Source: Ctenosaura bakeri
Taxonomy: Eukaryota > Chordata > Lepidosauria > Squamata > Iguanidae
Assembly: GCA_948474755.1 (NCBI GenBank)
Contig: CAOLHI010004236.1
Location: 1 to 64,000, forward strand
DNA length: 64,000 nt
Direction of reading: 5' to 3'
Position numbers and translations under genes: made by a program. Positions 1 to 13,202 of this stretch are shown one piece after another. The notes under the pieces were generated by a model that saw nothing but the letters and a program-made list of their open reading frames with translations, did no database searches and was not told where the DNA came from. Position 1 is the first letter of the stretch. Each line of letters starts with the position of its first letter.

Positions 1-599
1 CCCAATTCCTACCCTCCAGTCTCAAATAAAAAAATAATACAGATTAATTCACACTCCATAAATAATTCTGGAGGCAGCTACTGTTCACCTTGTTTGTTGT
101 AAGCAACACACACTCCTCCTATAGAATCAGCTAGAGTAGAATCCCATTCTTTCCCAGCCCAGGTTTTTTGGCATTCATTGTTTACCACAGACATGCTGCT
201 GCAACACAAGACCAATAGTCTGTGTTTCTCCAACTCTCCTTTGCAACCTTCCCAATGGCAATGCTGCTTCTAAACTTGCAGCTAGACAGAGGAAAAAGAG
301 GAAAAGGGGTTGAGAAGCATAAAAAGACTTCCTGAAACGGAGCTTCAAAACGGGTTAACTGAAGTATTCATGTATTCAAGACACAGAAACTAAGAAAGGA
401 AGTGGCATCATGACAATCTTTGTCCCACACTTGACCAAAGAAAGCTGGTGAAGGGGAAAATATGGCTGGTGTGGCTTGCATGGAACCCTTACCCCTTTTT
501 GCAGTCTTTGGAACCCCCTGGGACATTCCCACAAGCTCCTAGATCCCCACAGGAACCCTATCCCAAAATTACCTTGCAGAGGGAGGCAGTAGCAGGGAG

Positions 600-955
600 A
601 GGCAGCAGGAGGGGCACAGGCAGCAGGAGGGAGAAATGGCGGTCTCCAGTGCATGCAAGGCTTTATGCCAGTCTGTTGGCCAATCACCTGTGCCCCCGTT
701 GGGTGGGGAAACACGTGAGGAGCAGAATCCCGTCCTGGTCCTGAGTTTTCAGGTGTCCTGGTCTCCAAGGTTTTCAGGTGTCCCCATCTCCAACAAACTG
801 TTTGAGTGGCAGATTCAAAAGATTTGGTGGCAGATTCAAAAGATTTGCCTATTTTGGCACAGGGATTCAGATTCCCAAATCTTGAATCCCTGCCAAAGTT
901 TCGAGGATTTGAGGATTTGGTTGGCCCATCCCTATTTTCGATCTAGTATCAAATG
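600..955. repeat. possible interspersed repeat, unclassified
   Basis: A GC-richer patch (about 580-750) is followed by repeated aaaagatttg/cagattcaaaagattt units (811-826, 832-847) and a 'tttcgaggatttgaggattt' tail, which suggests an old DNA repeat. I cannot name it. The open frames here are not convincing genes. Confidence 0.3.
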
Positions 956-959
956 ACTA

Positions 960-2760
960 TTCCAATGAGTGTAAGTAAGACTCTTTGATAACATTAATTA
1001 GACAGCATACCTTCTGGCTCTAATACAATCATTTTACAGCACAAGTAAATCTCATTGACCTTAGTATGGCTCAATGCCTGGAAACTGTTTATGGGATTAT
1101 AGCTTACATCTCTATAGTTAAGAAAGGATAGGAATATTGACAGGTTTAATTAATACTATAGCCAAAATATATCTTAAGTGTTGTGCAAATTGAATGATGG
1201 ACATTGATCAGAAATACATTTGTTAAAAGCAAATTAGATTCTGCAGTTAACATTGGTGTTATACTTGATGATCTGATTTATGAGGAAAAGATTGTTTTGT
1301 ATATGTTAAATTAAAGAAAGTCAGCTCCGTAACATGATTTTCGTGCATCTAAAAAGCTCTGTTTAATAGATTGTCAAATAAACTTGTATAAACAGATGTA
1401 GTTTACTGACCACAAAGACTTTATAGATAGCTACTAACTTGAGAATCAGAATTAGATTTATTTTGTTTAAAAAATGAGTAAAATGGGGCATTGTCTTCCT
1501 TCCTTCCTTGTTGATTTTTTAAAAACAAATTACGTAGTGTAAGACTCAAACTATCACTGCTATTGTGCTTCATTCTCAGACATAAATAAGTTTATGTAAC
1601 CTGCTAGAGACCATCAGTGTAATTTCAGGAGAGAACCATTAAATTTAATATGTACTGGGGAAAAAACATATTTTGATTCCCACCAGATAGAAAAGGTTGC
1701 ATCTTACTGCTGATAATAGTTGTTAGGGTCAACTATATGAATGAATCACAGGTTGTCAACATTTAGAGATTATTTTTTTAAGTGGGACCCTATGCAGTAA
1801 ATTCATTAGGAAGATACATCTCTCCATTTTCTATGTTCAAAAACTCAATAAGTATAATCTTGTAATGTTGTCACTGAAGTGTCTGGGATATTCCTTTGTG
1901 TGTGAAACTGAACTTGATAAATTTAAATGGAAAAATGGTTGGCTAGCTTGTAGGCAGTGGCTTGTATTTGATAGATCAAATGGCAGAAGCCCTCATACTT
2001 AAAAGTCAGAATTAAAGAAGGAAGGATGGGAGAAAGAATTTGCTGACCCCCTCTGCTGCGTCCCTCCCCCATTGTTCAGCAAGTCAGAGTAGTTTATAAG
2101 GGAAGGAACAGAGAGGAAGAAATCAGTGAAAGTCACTACAACATAATGTTATTCTGAATATAGTCTCATCAGGGAAAAAACAAAACTCAGGATCCTGCCC
2201 AATATAGTTTAAGTGGCTGAGAAAATCCAGGCAAAAATTCTTATTAAAAAAACTTACATGTGATATATGTTTGGCTCAACTTGTATTTATGGCTTTGGGT
2301 GACACCCAGTGAAAGTTCAACTTGCTTTAAGTCCCACTGTAGTCACTGGAGCTTAAGCTCTTATTTGTGTACCTAAGCTCCATATTCTGAAACTCAATGG
2401 GATGATTAAATTAATAGATAACATTCAGGTGCCTTTATCCAAAGTACCCTAGAAGACTTAGCTGTGATTGCATTTAGTGGTATCTAAAGTACAGATTTGT
2501 TCAGATTTCTGCATTGGGGATGTCCATCAGTTCATGCATTTTGCTAGGTATGTGTTCTTCTGTGGTGCTGCATGTGAATAATTTTTGAGCCCATTTGTAG
2601 CTGTGATCTTTGTGTGATGCTTTTAGATATTTTTCAATCTGTTTGTAAGTTCCACGTGGATAATGGATAATGAATGTGGTAATAACTTCCTCAAACCATT
2701 TCACTTGGGCTAGGGGACTGCCTTACTCTCCTAGATGTCGATAAGTTTGTTGTACTGTAT
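960..2760. other. AT-rich intronic sequence, nothing recognised
   Basis: No exon, RNA gene or clear repeat recognised. A 67-codon minus-strand open frame at 2501-2704 has no family I recognise. Confidence 0.5.
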
Positions 2761-2780
2761 ATGTACTTTGTACTGCGTGG

Positions 2781-2885
2781 ATGTCAGACTGCAAATCCTA
2801 TCATTCCGCACCACCGTCTGTGCTGGCTAGAGCTGATGAGACTTTTACTCCAACAACATCTGGAGTGCCACATAATTCCTACTCC
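2781..2885. repeat. foldback DNA repeat
   Basis: 'gactgcaaatcctatcattc' and 'agagctgatgagacttttac' with 'tccaacaacatctggag' form the two sides of an imperfect inverted repeat. It belongs to the same family as 42.61 and 48.96 kb. Members often read 'ctcccatcat' and 'tgatgggagttgtagtcc'. Confidence 0.6.
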
Positions 2886-3859
2886 TTTTAATAGAACCAA
2901 AAGCATGCTCTTTCAAGCAACTAATAAGTATTCCAGTTTTTTTTTTTGAAAAACAAAAACAAAAAGTCAACAACTCAGAAATAAATACACTTTAATACAA
3001 AATTTCTTCTTCAGGATAATAGGATTATCCAAAAAAAAAAAAATCAGTGGTAACTTTGTCTGTCAACATTGTTTTCACAGGACATAAGTGCCCAGATTGT
3101 ATGTGATTTCATGCATACACATACACAGAGTGTTTGTAAAACAAGAACAGACACCCTCTTGAAGCAATAAAATTTTCTGTGTTGTTCCTGTGGGACTGAT
3201 GAATTTTTTATATTGTTGCACAGCTGGTTTATGTGTGCCAATTCCAGTGGGCAAAGTCTGTCCCTTTGCATATGCCATGAAACTGTTTAATAGCTGGAAA
3301 CTTGTCTGTAGTTTTAACAGTCCTTTAGAGTTGCAACATTTTTAAAAAGAGCTGTGGGTGATCCCTATTTAATTAGAAGAGAAAAGCACTCATCTAATGT
3401 GTAAAAAGATTTTGAGTTATAGCTAAACCTGCTGTTGCGTACATAGCTGAAAATGAGTTTTCCAGATTCTTATGTACTCCCCCCACCAGTATACATTGCA
3501 AATTTATTTATTCTGTTCCTTTTGTCTCTGAAAGTAATGCAGTATTAACATCCATCCAGATGTGATACGTTTCAGTTGCAGTTTTGGTTTTGATCTTACT
3601 CAGGTCATTTTGGACCAGGATGCTGAGGTGAATCTCCACATGCCTGTTCATTCACGTCAAGACTTTATAGCTGGTCAACAAAATAGAATTTGGATGTCAA
3701 ATCCACTTAATTCTCTGTGACCTCTCCCCTTTGAACCCTCGGAGGCTATGGCCTCTTGCCAGAGCTTCATTCAGTAACTATAGAGGCTTCTTGTCAAGAG
3801 TTCCTGCCTGCAATCTCAACACAAATTTTTACTCACCTGATTAGACAAGATAGACTTGG

Positions 3860-4240
3860 CCTCTGTGGCCTCTCACACTCTGGCATTAGTTATTGTTGTT
3901 AACAGACATGATAATAAAATGCAGCCTTGCTGGACCCCTTTGCTGATTGGAAACTGTTCCATTTCTTTGCATTCTGGCCTGATGGCAGCCTGTTATCCTA
4001 AGTACAGCTTATGCATCAGGACAAGCAAATGTTGTGGCACACCCATTTCTTTAAGAGTGACCCATAGTTTTTCATGATCTACACAATCAAGGCTTTGCTG
4101 TAGTCTATAAAGCACAAACTGATTTTCTTTTGAAATTCATTGGTGCAGTCCATCATCCAATGTATGTTTGCGATATGATCTCCCATGACCTTCATTCTTG
4201 AAACCAGCTTAATATCTGGCATTCCCACTCCATTTGTGTG
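3860..4240 (-). mobile_element. Bov-B (RTE-clade) LINE remnant, reverse-transcriptase part
   Basis: The minus-strand translation contains HIANIHWMMDCTNEFQKK and then CFIDYSKAL. This is the conserved Bov-B pattern of an 'I-A-N-I-x-W-x-M' helix followed by 'CFIDYxKAFD'. The element is interrupted by stops and is only a fragment. Bov-B is abundant in squamates and is a classic horizontally transferred LINE, which supports the squamate assignment. Confidence 0.75.
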
Positions 4241-4770
4241 CTCAGGGATGAGAGGTGTAGTGCAAGGAACAAACCAGGCCACACATTGAAGCTGGGTGAA
4301 AATAGGCCACAACTTTATTGATGCTTTTTTGGGAACTAGGGGAGTCATCCTGCTACCCTCCCCACCCTGATCTCCTTATCTATTCACCAGTGCATGGGAT
4401 GCCATCTTTCTAGAGCTGGTTGTCCTACCAGGGCTGCTGGCCACTTGCAGAGTAGGGACAGGACAGTTCTGGGTGAGGCTTCAGACAGGTCTCACAAGGT
4501 GCTTGAACTTACAACGAGCCCATTGACATTTTCCAATGCAGAACTCCCAACACACATTCTTACTAGAATCCTGCCTACCTACCTGGAACCTTTTCCCAGC
4601 TCATAATTTGAGGGCCCACCAGGACCAGCCAAAACTTGTCATAGATGAGGTCCCAGTAAGCATGCTTGTTCTTGGAAACCCTCTTGTGGAAGGCAACATA
4701 GATTCTATGGCTGGCCTAGTTGCTCCTCCATGGGGAGCAGGGGGTGAGTGAGCAGAGAGCAGATAGGAGA
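4241..4770 (-). repeat. unclassified segment ending in a poly(A) signal, possible LTR or other retroelement tail
   Basis: On the minus strand the sequence reads gcatcaataaagttgtggcc, a clear poly(A) signal with a GT-rich downstream section, and abuts the Bov-B fragment. It is fairly GC-balanced for this intron. I recognise no coding domain. Confidence 0.3.
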
Positions 4771-6880
4771 GGAAGGGGGAGTGATTTCAGCTCTTTTGCA
4801 GGGGGACCATCAACATGATTCAGCTCAATAAAGCCCTCAAAAGGGCTTTAGTCCAAACGGCCAGTCAACTACTGGTCAACCAGATTCTTGTGCATCTGTT
4901 GTTTACCGCTTCTCTGTTGCCTGTTGCTTCTCTCTCATCATCTTCCTTCTCTCCTGCATTCCCTTGATGTCCTCCCCCCTCTGGAGCTCCTTCTTGGCTG
5001 ACATGCAGAGAACTGAGCTCTGGGGAGAGGCGCATCTAGCTAATACAAAATACTAGGACCAAAGGGGAAACCTTCCTAAAGCTCTGGCCCGGGCAGAAGC
5101 TACCAATCAATTTAAACCAGCAACTGGAAGCTTTCCCCAGTTGTGCAAAGACTTCTGGTTATGAAGAAGTACCCAGCGGGGCTGAGCACATGGTTGGAAA
5201 GGTGCATGGCATGGCAGGACTAACTGAATGGCATTGGGGGGCATCATGGAGGCGGCGGCAGCAGCACCACCACCACCACTACCGCCAGACTGAGCCGCAA
5301 ATGTGCTGCCTGGTAAGTTGGGCAGCTTAACATATGGTAGAAGTCTTTGTTGTAGAATTTTGACCATTGCTTTGCTTGCATGGGAAATTAATTAAATGGT
5401 CTTGTTGTTACAACAATTCCTACTGTCTCTGTTCTTGAGGAGCTGAACATTTCCAATCTGTGGGCCATTCCTTTGTTTTCTGTATTTGTTTATAGAGTTG
5501 GGACTTGTATAGATTCTGTCTCTGTAGCTTGAAATAGCTCTCTCTGAGATACTTTGTGTAAAATGTGCTTGGGCATTGTAGCACATGTGGGGAAAAAAGA
5601 GCGTCCCTCTATAGTAATGCCATTACAGTCTCTAAAATTGTTTCCGTCTGACAGTTTCTGTCTTTTGAGTCAATGGGTCAAGGCAAGGGTAAGCAAAACA
5701 TGCCCCAGTGCTGTTTTTGTGGCTCCCTGTCACCCTAGGTTTGTAGGTTCCAATAACTGTCCATTTTAGGCCAAGTTTAGAGGCCTTTAAAAAAAAAGAA
5801 AAAAGGTCTCTTGGGACTAAAATACAACTATGGCAAAAAAAGAAAAGAAAAATGAATTTTGGGACTAGACCATTCTTTTTTTGGCAGAAGGGATGCAGTG
5901 TGGTTCTCCTGGGGACGTAATGTGACCCCCTAGCCATCCACAGTTGCTCATCACTGGGGCAAGGACTAGTGTAGACCTAAGCACATTGCATGTTGAAAGA
6001 GATCACCCTGCCCCCCGCTAGGCTTTCTGAGTTGTACCTGAGTGTGGATGTGAAGTGCTTTAAACTGGAAATCTGTGTTAAGAATAGTGTTTTTTATTTT
6101 ATTTTTTCTGGTGACAAAGGGAAACATTGTCATATATTGCTTTTAATTTAATGAGATCCACAGCTATTATTTTTGGTCATACTGAATAGTGAGTTTGACT
6201 CATTATTTTGTTATCTTCTCTTTATCTCCAATCAGAGATATCTGATTTCTAATCAGAGATTGGAGATAAAGAGCTATTTGATGAGCTGCAACAATTAATG
6301 AAATGAAATAGTTTTTTAAAATCTAGCATGCCAGAACATTTCTCATCAAACTTAAATCAAGAGGTATCACAGCTATAGAATTTTGATTCAGATCATCCAC
6401 TGAGCATAACATGTTATTTAATCATTATCCCTGATGAGACTAGCAGTTCATGATCTGATAGTGGTGTGTTTGTGTGTATGTTTGTGTGTGCATGCATGTG
6501 CATGTGTTTCATGCTATCACTTGAGGGTGAGATGCCCTCTGCTAGGACCATGGGCTTCCCATGCATAGAATTTGCATTTTAATTATTCCTTGTATTATGT
6601 TGCCTTGAATAGGATCCCTAAAACAGAAGTAAAATCAAAACCACCAAGCCAAAAAAAAAAAAAAATCTGAACAAAAGTAAACTAAAACTGTTTAAAGGCT
6701 ATCTTGTTTTAGAGGACGAGCTTCTGTAGGCAGATTTTGCTTTTGAAAAAATCTGCTGTATTTACCAAAAAAATGACTGGCAATTATATTTGCCTCATGT
6801 TGACTTGCAAAGAGTGCTGTCTTTAGCTTCTGCCTATAGAAAATATAAAGAAGTATTTAGTTATTAATAGGCTTAGTGGG
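4771..6880. other. intronic sequence with a small CAC/GGC patch and a hairpin
   Basis: Includes a short ggc/ccacca trinucleotide patch (5248-5285), a perfect inverted repeat at 6218-6273 (separate entry) and a gtgtgt run at 6463-6505. No gene is recognised. Confidence 0.5.
6218..6273. repeat. perfect 16-bp inverted repeat (hairpin)
   Basis: Arms ctctttatctccaatc (6218-6233) and gattggagataaagag (6258-6273) are exact complements around a 24-bp loop, which itself contains a second aatcaga/tctgatt pairing. Confidence 0.85.
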
Positions 6881-8216
6881 AACCAGAGTTTTGGATGATA
6901 GACAGGGTGCTAGCATGTTGACCTTGCTGGATCTCTCAGTTGCTTTTGATATCATTGACTATGGTATGTTACTGGGGTGGTTCTGCAGTATGGGTGTCAA
7001 AAGCAGTGTCTAATGGAGGTTTCACTTCTTTTAACAAAACCCAGTTCTGGAGAGTGGCATTAGGAGATTCCTGCTCATCTACATGACAATTCAGCTGTGG
7101 GGTACCACAGGGTTCTGCTGTGCACCCCATGATGCACTATATGAAGTCACAAGATCTTTAGGAATTTTGGGGTTAGGTACCATGAATATTCTGAGGACAT
7201 CAAAGGAACTTGTCATTAGAGTCAGCTAGGAGTGTGCAGGGGCAGGACAAGTTCATAAACACTGTAAAGGGCTATGTGAGCTCCAATAAACTAAATCTCA
7301 ATCATTAGAAGAGAGAGACTCTGTAGACTGGTGGTTTCCATGTCCGGGAACTGGGTTAACAACCTATCCTGGATTCAGTTGCACTCCCCTGAAAGAGCAG
7401 TTGTGTAGCTTTTGGATGGTCCTAGAACCATCTCTCTCAGGTCAAGCATGCTGAGAGTGGCTGCAGCCACCTTTGACTGGTCTGCCAGTGGTGACATTTC
7501 TTGGACAGAGAGATACCTGTCCACAGAAGTTCATGAACTGATAATATCCTAGAGTGCACTCTGTGTGTGGCTTGAAGACACCACTGAAAACACCTTGGAC
7601 ATCTCAGCTAGTCTAAAATGTAGCTGCTAGATTGCTTAATGGAGCATCTTATACAACTACAGTTTTAAAGGAATCACACTAACTGCTAATACATTTCTGG
7701 TTTGCATTTGAGATGTTGGTAATTACATTTCAAGTCCAAACTCATTTGGGACCTCAAGATTTGAAGGAACACTTCTCCTAGTATCACTGCTTGCAGAAGG
7801 AGGGCTGTGGTGTGTGTGTGTGTGGGGGGCTTCTCTGTTTTCCATCAGTAGAAACAATATACTGTGTGAGGACATGGGAGAGGGATTTCTGTACTGTGAT
7901 GTCTTGGTTGTGGAATTCTTTCCTTTTGAATGCCTGATTGGTGCCAGTAGTGGTTTCATTGCAGTGCCAAATTAAAATCTAGCCTTTTATCAAAGCCTTT
8001 GAAGACCAGCGATTTACTCCAAATCTGTCCACGTATGTGGTTTAAAACTATTTTAACTTCTTAAAAATACTTAAATTAATATATTTGTAGAACATTTACA
8101 TTATTTTTACTGCTTTAAATTTTACTGTTGTTAAACCATTCTTATTGTAAAACACCCAGAGACTTTATGGTGTAGGGCAAGATATAAATAAATTAATAAA
8201 TTAATAAAATAAATTC
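6880..8216 (+). mobile_element. L3/CR1-type LINE, 5'-truncated and decayed
   Basis: The first part translates in pieces to LTLLDLSVAFDIIDYG and CGVPQGSA, the RT motifs of CR1/L3 elements (normally LLDLSAAFDTVDH and GVPQGSVLGP). The later part contains the C-terminal region and ends with agggcaagatataaataaat plus an aataaatt tail, the normal 3' end. Frameshifts and stops break every frame, so it is dead. Confidence 0.75.
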
Positions 8217-11200
8217 AATTTAAAGTCTAGGTCCGAAAAAGAAGAGATTTGATTTTAACCCACAATGTTCCTTTCTATTAAGAACAGAAACTAATAATAT
8301 GCAAACTTTGTGATATATTTGTTGGCTAAATAATGTAGAGACAAATTGTGTAGTTGCACTGTTTTGGAAATATGATATTAATCTTGATCTACAGAGGTTC
8401 TTTTTTTATGGATGAGAGGAAATGAGTCTGTCATGTTGTTCACAATATGGATACACTTATAAGCTAAATCAAAATCTTTGTCTATCATTTGCTTTAGCTA
8501 CATAGGTAAGAACCTAGAACAGATTTACAGAACACAGCTATTCATTTGTGAATAGGCAAGCAATTTCCTTTCTTCTTTCACATATGACTGAATAGCTAGA
8601 AAACAAGATAATGATGCTGGAAGCAATAGCACTGCACAACACCAATTTGTGCATAGTGTTCAGCCCATAATGCTAGCCTTCTAGTTGTATCTATCCATTT
8701 CATGTGTGTCCATCATGTGATACAGGTGCATAAACTGAGAAAGAGGAATGAAGAAAATTGAAGACAAATGCATAAACTGCAAAACTGATAGATTAATGTT
8801 GGGGAAAGCCAAACTTGAAGATTAGTTGCACAAGTGTTTAAGTAGGATAGGATTTACCAACTATCCAAGACCCATATGTATCAGCTTAAATATTCCATCA
8901 GCTTAAATATTTAGCCATATGTATCAGCTTAAATATTTAGAATGTATGAGTGCATGCACCGGTATTTAGTTCATGTGTAAACTCTATCAATCCCCCCTCC
9001 TTCTCTTGCACATATTTTATCCCTCCCCAGGTTCTGGCTGCTGCTTTTTGTTCTGACTATGCATCCCATCTCACAATCTAGCAGCTCTTTTTACTACCCC
9101 AGACCAGTTGTCAGCCTTCTCTGGACACAGAGGGTTCACCCTTTCCTCTCCTGTCCTCTTAGTTGCAACATGTTTTCCACTGGTAATGACCAATAAGAAC
9201 ATGTTTCTCTCTCTCTCTCTCTCTTTTTTCTTTCTTTCCTTTTCCAAATGTGTTAGCTAGTACACTACATTGGGAAGTTTCTCAGTTGTGGCAGGCTACT
9301 AGCTAGAGGAATGTTTCAGAAAGAACCAGAAAGCTCAGTGGTAGATGTATGTTTCAGAAGGAAGTAGTAAGCTCAATTGCATCCTCATGGATAATATATT
9401 GGAAAAAGATTTCTTCTATGTCTTCCCTTCCTCATATGCTTTCTGCAGGCTATGAGAAGAAAAACATATTGTGAAAATGAAGTGTCATAAAGCTCGCTAA
9501 CTTCTCCAGCAGAAGTGCAGACAATGATTACTTGTTTACTCTTTTTTAAATTGTGATTAATTCTGTTTTACTTCCAGCATCTATATAGTTAGCTTTTACA
9601 TTGATAGATACAAAACAAGCAATACTTGAAGCAGCATATCAAAGGATTTTACAGTATTTCAAACATGATTATTAGGGCCTAAGATAACAAAGCTGAAACT
9701 GTGGTACTTTGGACATAATCATGAAAAGACCTGACTCATTAGGAAAGGCAATTATGTTTGACACAGTAGGAGGAAGTAGGAAAAGAGAAACACACGTTTC
9801 AGGTGGATAGACTCAATAAGGAAGCTGGTAAGAATTGGCTTTGCTGATGGCTTGGTGTATTAAAGGTCTTTCATTCATAGGGTTGCCATAAGTCAAAGTC
9901 AACCTGGTGGCAGTTAACAATAGCACAATACAGGAGGTAGAAAACCGAACCTCTACATTCAGTTCCAGTCTGCTGTGAAAACATCTTCAGTGGTAGATCC
10001 AAGCATACTAATTCTACTATGTTATTGTCTATGTGGGTGTTGGATAGTAACAGCTGCCAGTTCAGTATGTCTAGCATGGAATGGTATCTTCCAGCGAATA
10101 GGCTCTATTGTCCATTGGCTATTGACCCATATGTAAAGACAGTTAAGAATTTATACCACTTCAGCTTATGGTTTACAATATATGTAAATCACTGTTGTGA
10201 TTTGTGTATGTGGAGGGGGGCCCTTTTTAAAAATGTGCTCAGGGATTCACTTAAAGAAGCATAGGGTTAAAATAGAGGACATGAATGTGAACATACACAT
10301 TCCTCTCGCCCCTCACCTTCCCCAACCACATAGGAAACAGTTAAATTTTGTGCACTGAATGTGAAAGTCTGGATAAGGCTCTTTGACTATGCTCATTTGA
10401 ACATGGTTACAGAGCTGTTGTGAACAGGAACCCTGCAGTTACACAGCCCCCTTCATATCTGCACACTTAATGTGCAAAGGTTTAACTCACTTCCAGGTGT
10501 GGGAATATTGGGGGCAGACACTTGCTGTCCACATCTCCCTCCCCAATTACAACCATCGCTATACGTATGCTCAGTGTGTGTGACTTTTAGCAAGAGCAAA
10601 AAAAGAATAGGTAATGAATAACATGTGTTAAATGATTTTAATTTACATGAGCTTAATGACTGTAGATGGTTTTAAAGCAGTCAGCCCTGTTATACTTGAT
10701 AATAAATTAACCTTCTTTAGGCATCATCATGAGGGGAAGTAAGGAGGGGATGGGGGGGAAAAGAGAATTGATTTGTAGAGGAGAACAATTGGTCTCTCCA
10801 CCAGACACCAAAAATTTTTGGTCAATATTATTTGAAAGGGCTGTATAGTGTCTTTTGAGAAATTCTCCAACTGAAAGGAGATTGATGTTATTCTTGTAAA
10901 GCTAACTATGGAAAACTAATCAATTCCTTTGCCTTATTTTTATTTTGTCCAGAAGTTTAAATGAAGTTGTTTGTTGTGTTTTCAATCTAGAAAGAGTTCA
11001 GGTAGGATGTGTTGAAATGAGAGCACATGGATCATATTCTCTCTTCACTACATGACAATTCATTTAATGCCTTCCAGTCCTTAAACAGGAAGTCCTGTCC
11101 TCTTTAACAGCAGTTGTGTCAGCCTGCATAATGTAAATGAGTATATGTGGTTTTCTAAAAATTTATCTTGGGAATTTTCTGATGTATCTAATGTTCCTGT

Positions 11201-11930
11201 AAACTTCCATTAAAAACTTTGAAACAAATTGAACATTAAATGAGCAAATATCGTTTTATGTTAGTTTAATATAAAGAACCAGTTTTTAAAAATATCCAAT
11301 TAAATGTATCTAGCTTTTTTCTGTCTTGAAATAAAGGTGTTCTGGTCCTCAGTTTAAGAAAATGTTTCAATTAAGTTTTTATTATTTTCTGTTATTTAGT
11401 AGCATTATGCCATGATTCACAAAGCCTATGTTTTAGCAAATATGTTATTTTTTTAAAAAAATGCAGATAGTAACCAATGCTTTTCTTGCTCCACTAGAAG
11501 ACAGCATATATTGAAGTGAGATGAGTAGGTTTAGCTATTTCTCCTTACACTATGTAGCCTCATGTGCTCATCTTTAACATCTCCAGGGAGTTGGATAACT
11601 GACTTCCACAGCATGGAAGATAACATGTGGGAGGTCTGCAGAAATCATATCCCACTTTTTTTAAAAAATATCGAAGCTTATGATAAATCAAAGGTGGTGG
11701 ACAGAAAAACAGCAGTGAGCACTATAGTTTTGCCTTCTTTCTACCATGAGTCTAACTTTAGAAAGGAAAAAACCAACATGTTCTTCTTGGTTTAACAAGG
11801 CACAGAAGGGGAAAAAGCATAAGATTATACAGCGCCCTCAAAAAAAATATGATTTCCAGGATATTGTGTGTAAACTTGTTTAAAAGTCATGTCTGATGTA
11901 CTTATGCACTTTCAAATTACCTCATAGAAT
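8217..11930. other. intronic sequence, mostly unrecognised
   Basis: A ctctct run (9207-9222), an 8.88-8.94 kb patch where 'tatcagcttaaatatt' occurs three times, and a short SINE-tail fragment at about 9.88-9.93 kb. Otherwise nothing is recognised. Confidence 0.5.
9876..9928 (+). repeat. SINE tail fragment
   Basis: 'gggttgccataagtcaaagt' and 'cagttaacaatag' match the complement of the tail seen at 16.1 kb; short piece. Confidence 0.5.
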
Positions 11931-12090
11931 TCTCTAGGCAAAATTTATTCAAAGAAGGTTTGCCATTGCCTTCCTCTGACGTGAGAGAGTGTAACTTGCC
12001 CAAGGTCACCCAGTAGGTTGCTGTGGTTGAGTGGAGAGCTGTACCTTGGTCTCCTGGATTCCTAGTCCAATACTCAAACTACTGCATGTC
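11930..12090 (-). repeat. tRNA-derived SINE, nearly full body
   Basis: Contains 'ggtttgccattgccttcctc', 'cttgcccaaggtcacccagt' and 'ggtctcctggattcctagtc'. This is the reverse complement of a squamate SINE whose tRNA-like head lies at the right-hand end. It is the same family as 16.1 and 63.95 kb. Confidence 0.75.
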
Positions 12091-12159
12091 TGTTATGTAT
12101 ATTTTACGTTATTATATGTCCCCTGCACCAGCCACATAAAACATTGTGTGTACAGTTTA

Positions 12160-12455
12160 ATGCAGTTCCATGATAGAAGTCCATACATTTTGAGGACTGT
12201 AACTCCCTGCATGAGCCTGCCAGAGTTCTGAGATGGTTGGAAGTGGGTTTTCTTTCAGCAATGTGGCTATCATAAGCATGCATAGTGAGAACATGGGAGA
12301 GGAGCTTCTTAGTGGTTGCTCCCATGCTGTGGAATTCCCTTTTGTGGGTGGCCAGATGACATCCTTTGTGCTTTTCTTCACCAGCTAACATGGACAGGCC
12401 TTTTAGTGAGGAGGTATCATTGTTATGCTTTAAAAGCTTTTAAACTATTTTAAAT
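12160..12455 (+). repeat. L3/CR1-type LINE 3' fragment
   Basis: 'gaacatgggagaggagcttc', 'tgctcccatgctgtggaatt' and 'ccttttgtgggtggccagat' belong to the ORF2 end of CR1/L3 elements. Confidence 0.55.
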
Positions 12456-13202
12456 AACACCTATTGGATAACACATCACAGCATCTGCAACAATCAAGAC
12501 CCCCATTTTGTGGTTACTGTTTTCCAAAACAAGTCCTTATTCAATTAGGCAGTTTTCTCATCAGAAATTACTGCCATCACTTCTTCCTTCTGGCAGAAGA
12601 GAGTGTGCTGACTTTGTTCATAACTGATTTTCCTCTTCCTTTTGGAAATATAAGAGGAGGAGGAGGAGAGAGAAAGGAGGACAAGGAGCACTGCTGGCAT
12701 TGGAAGTATTTTGGGTTCTTTTCATCTTTTAAGAGGCAAAGAAAGTCAACAGCAAATTTGGGGTGAAAATTAAATTAAATGGGTACTAGGAGACATATTT
12801 AACTGAGAAATCAGAATGATGTTACAGAGGTAAAAAATGGTCCAGGTCCATGCATGCTGTGTCAAACATGCTGTTAATTATTTGCTATAATTAATTTGTC
12901 AAAAACTGAATACTGTGTACTTCTAAAAAGCAATTAAACAGTTTTTGAGATGTACTGTTAGGAATTTTGCTCTGCTACTTATGAAAATGACAATAGTGTT
13001 AACAATTTGAAACACTCTAATTTTTAGTTTGGACTTAGGCTAATGAATCAAAAGTACTTTCATATATTTTAGACATGGAGCAGATGAAATATAAACATTT
13101 TACTAATTGCTTGTTGATTTATATAATTTCATGAATTTCATGGGGTTTACTTGAATCCTGAATACTCAGTGGTGATTTTACCAGTTCCTTGGTCTGAAAT
13201 AT

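Noticed and set aside
376..768. 130-codon minus-strand open frame and overlapping + strand frames
   Set aside because: No family resemblance; the region looks repetitive and GC-enriched.
2501..2704. 67-codon minus-strand open frame with protein-like composition
   Set aside because: Composition is plausible, but I recognise no family and see no splice structure or neighbours. It could be a transposon fragment.
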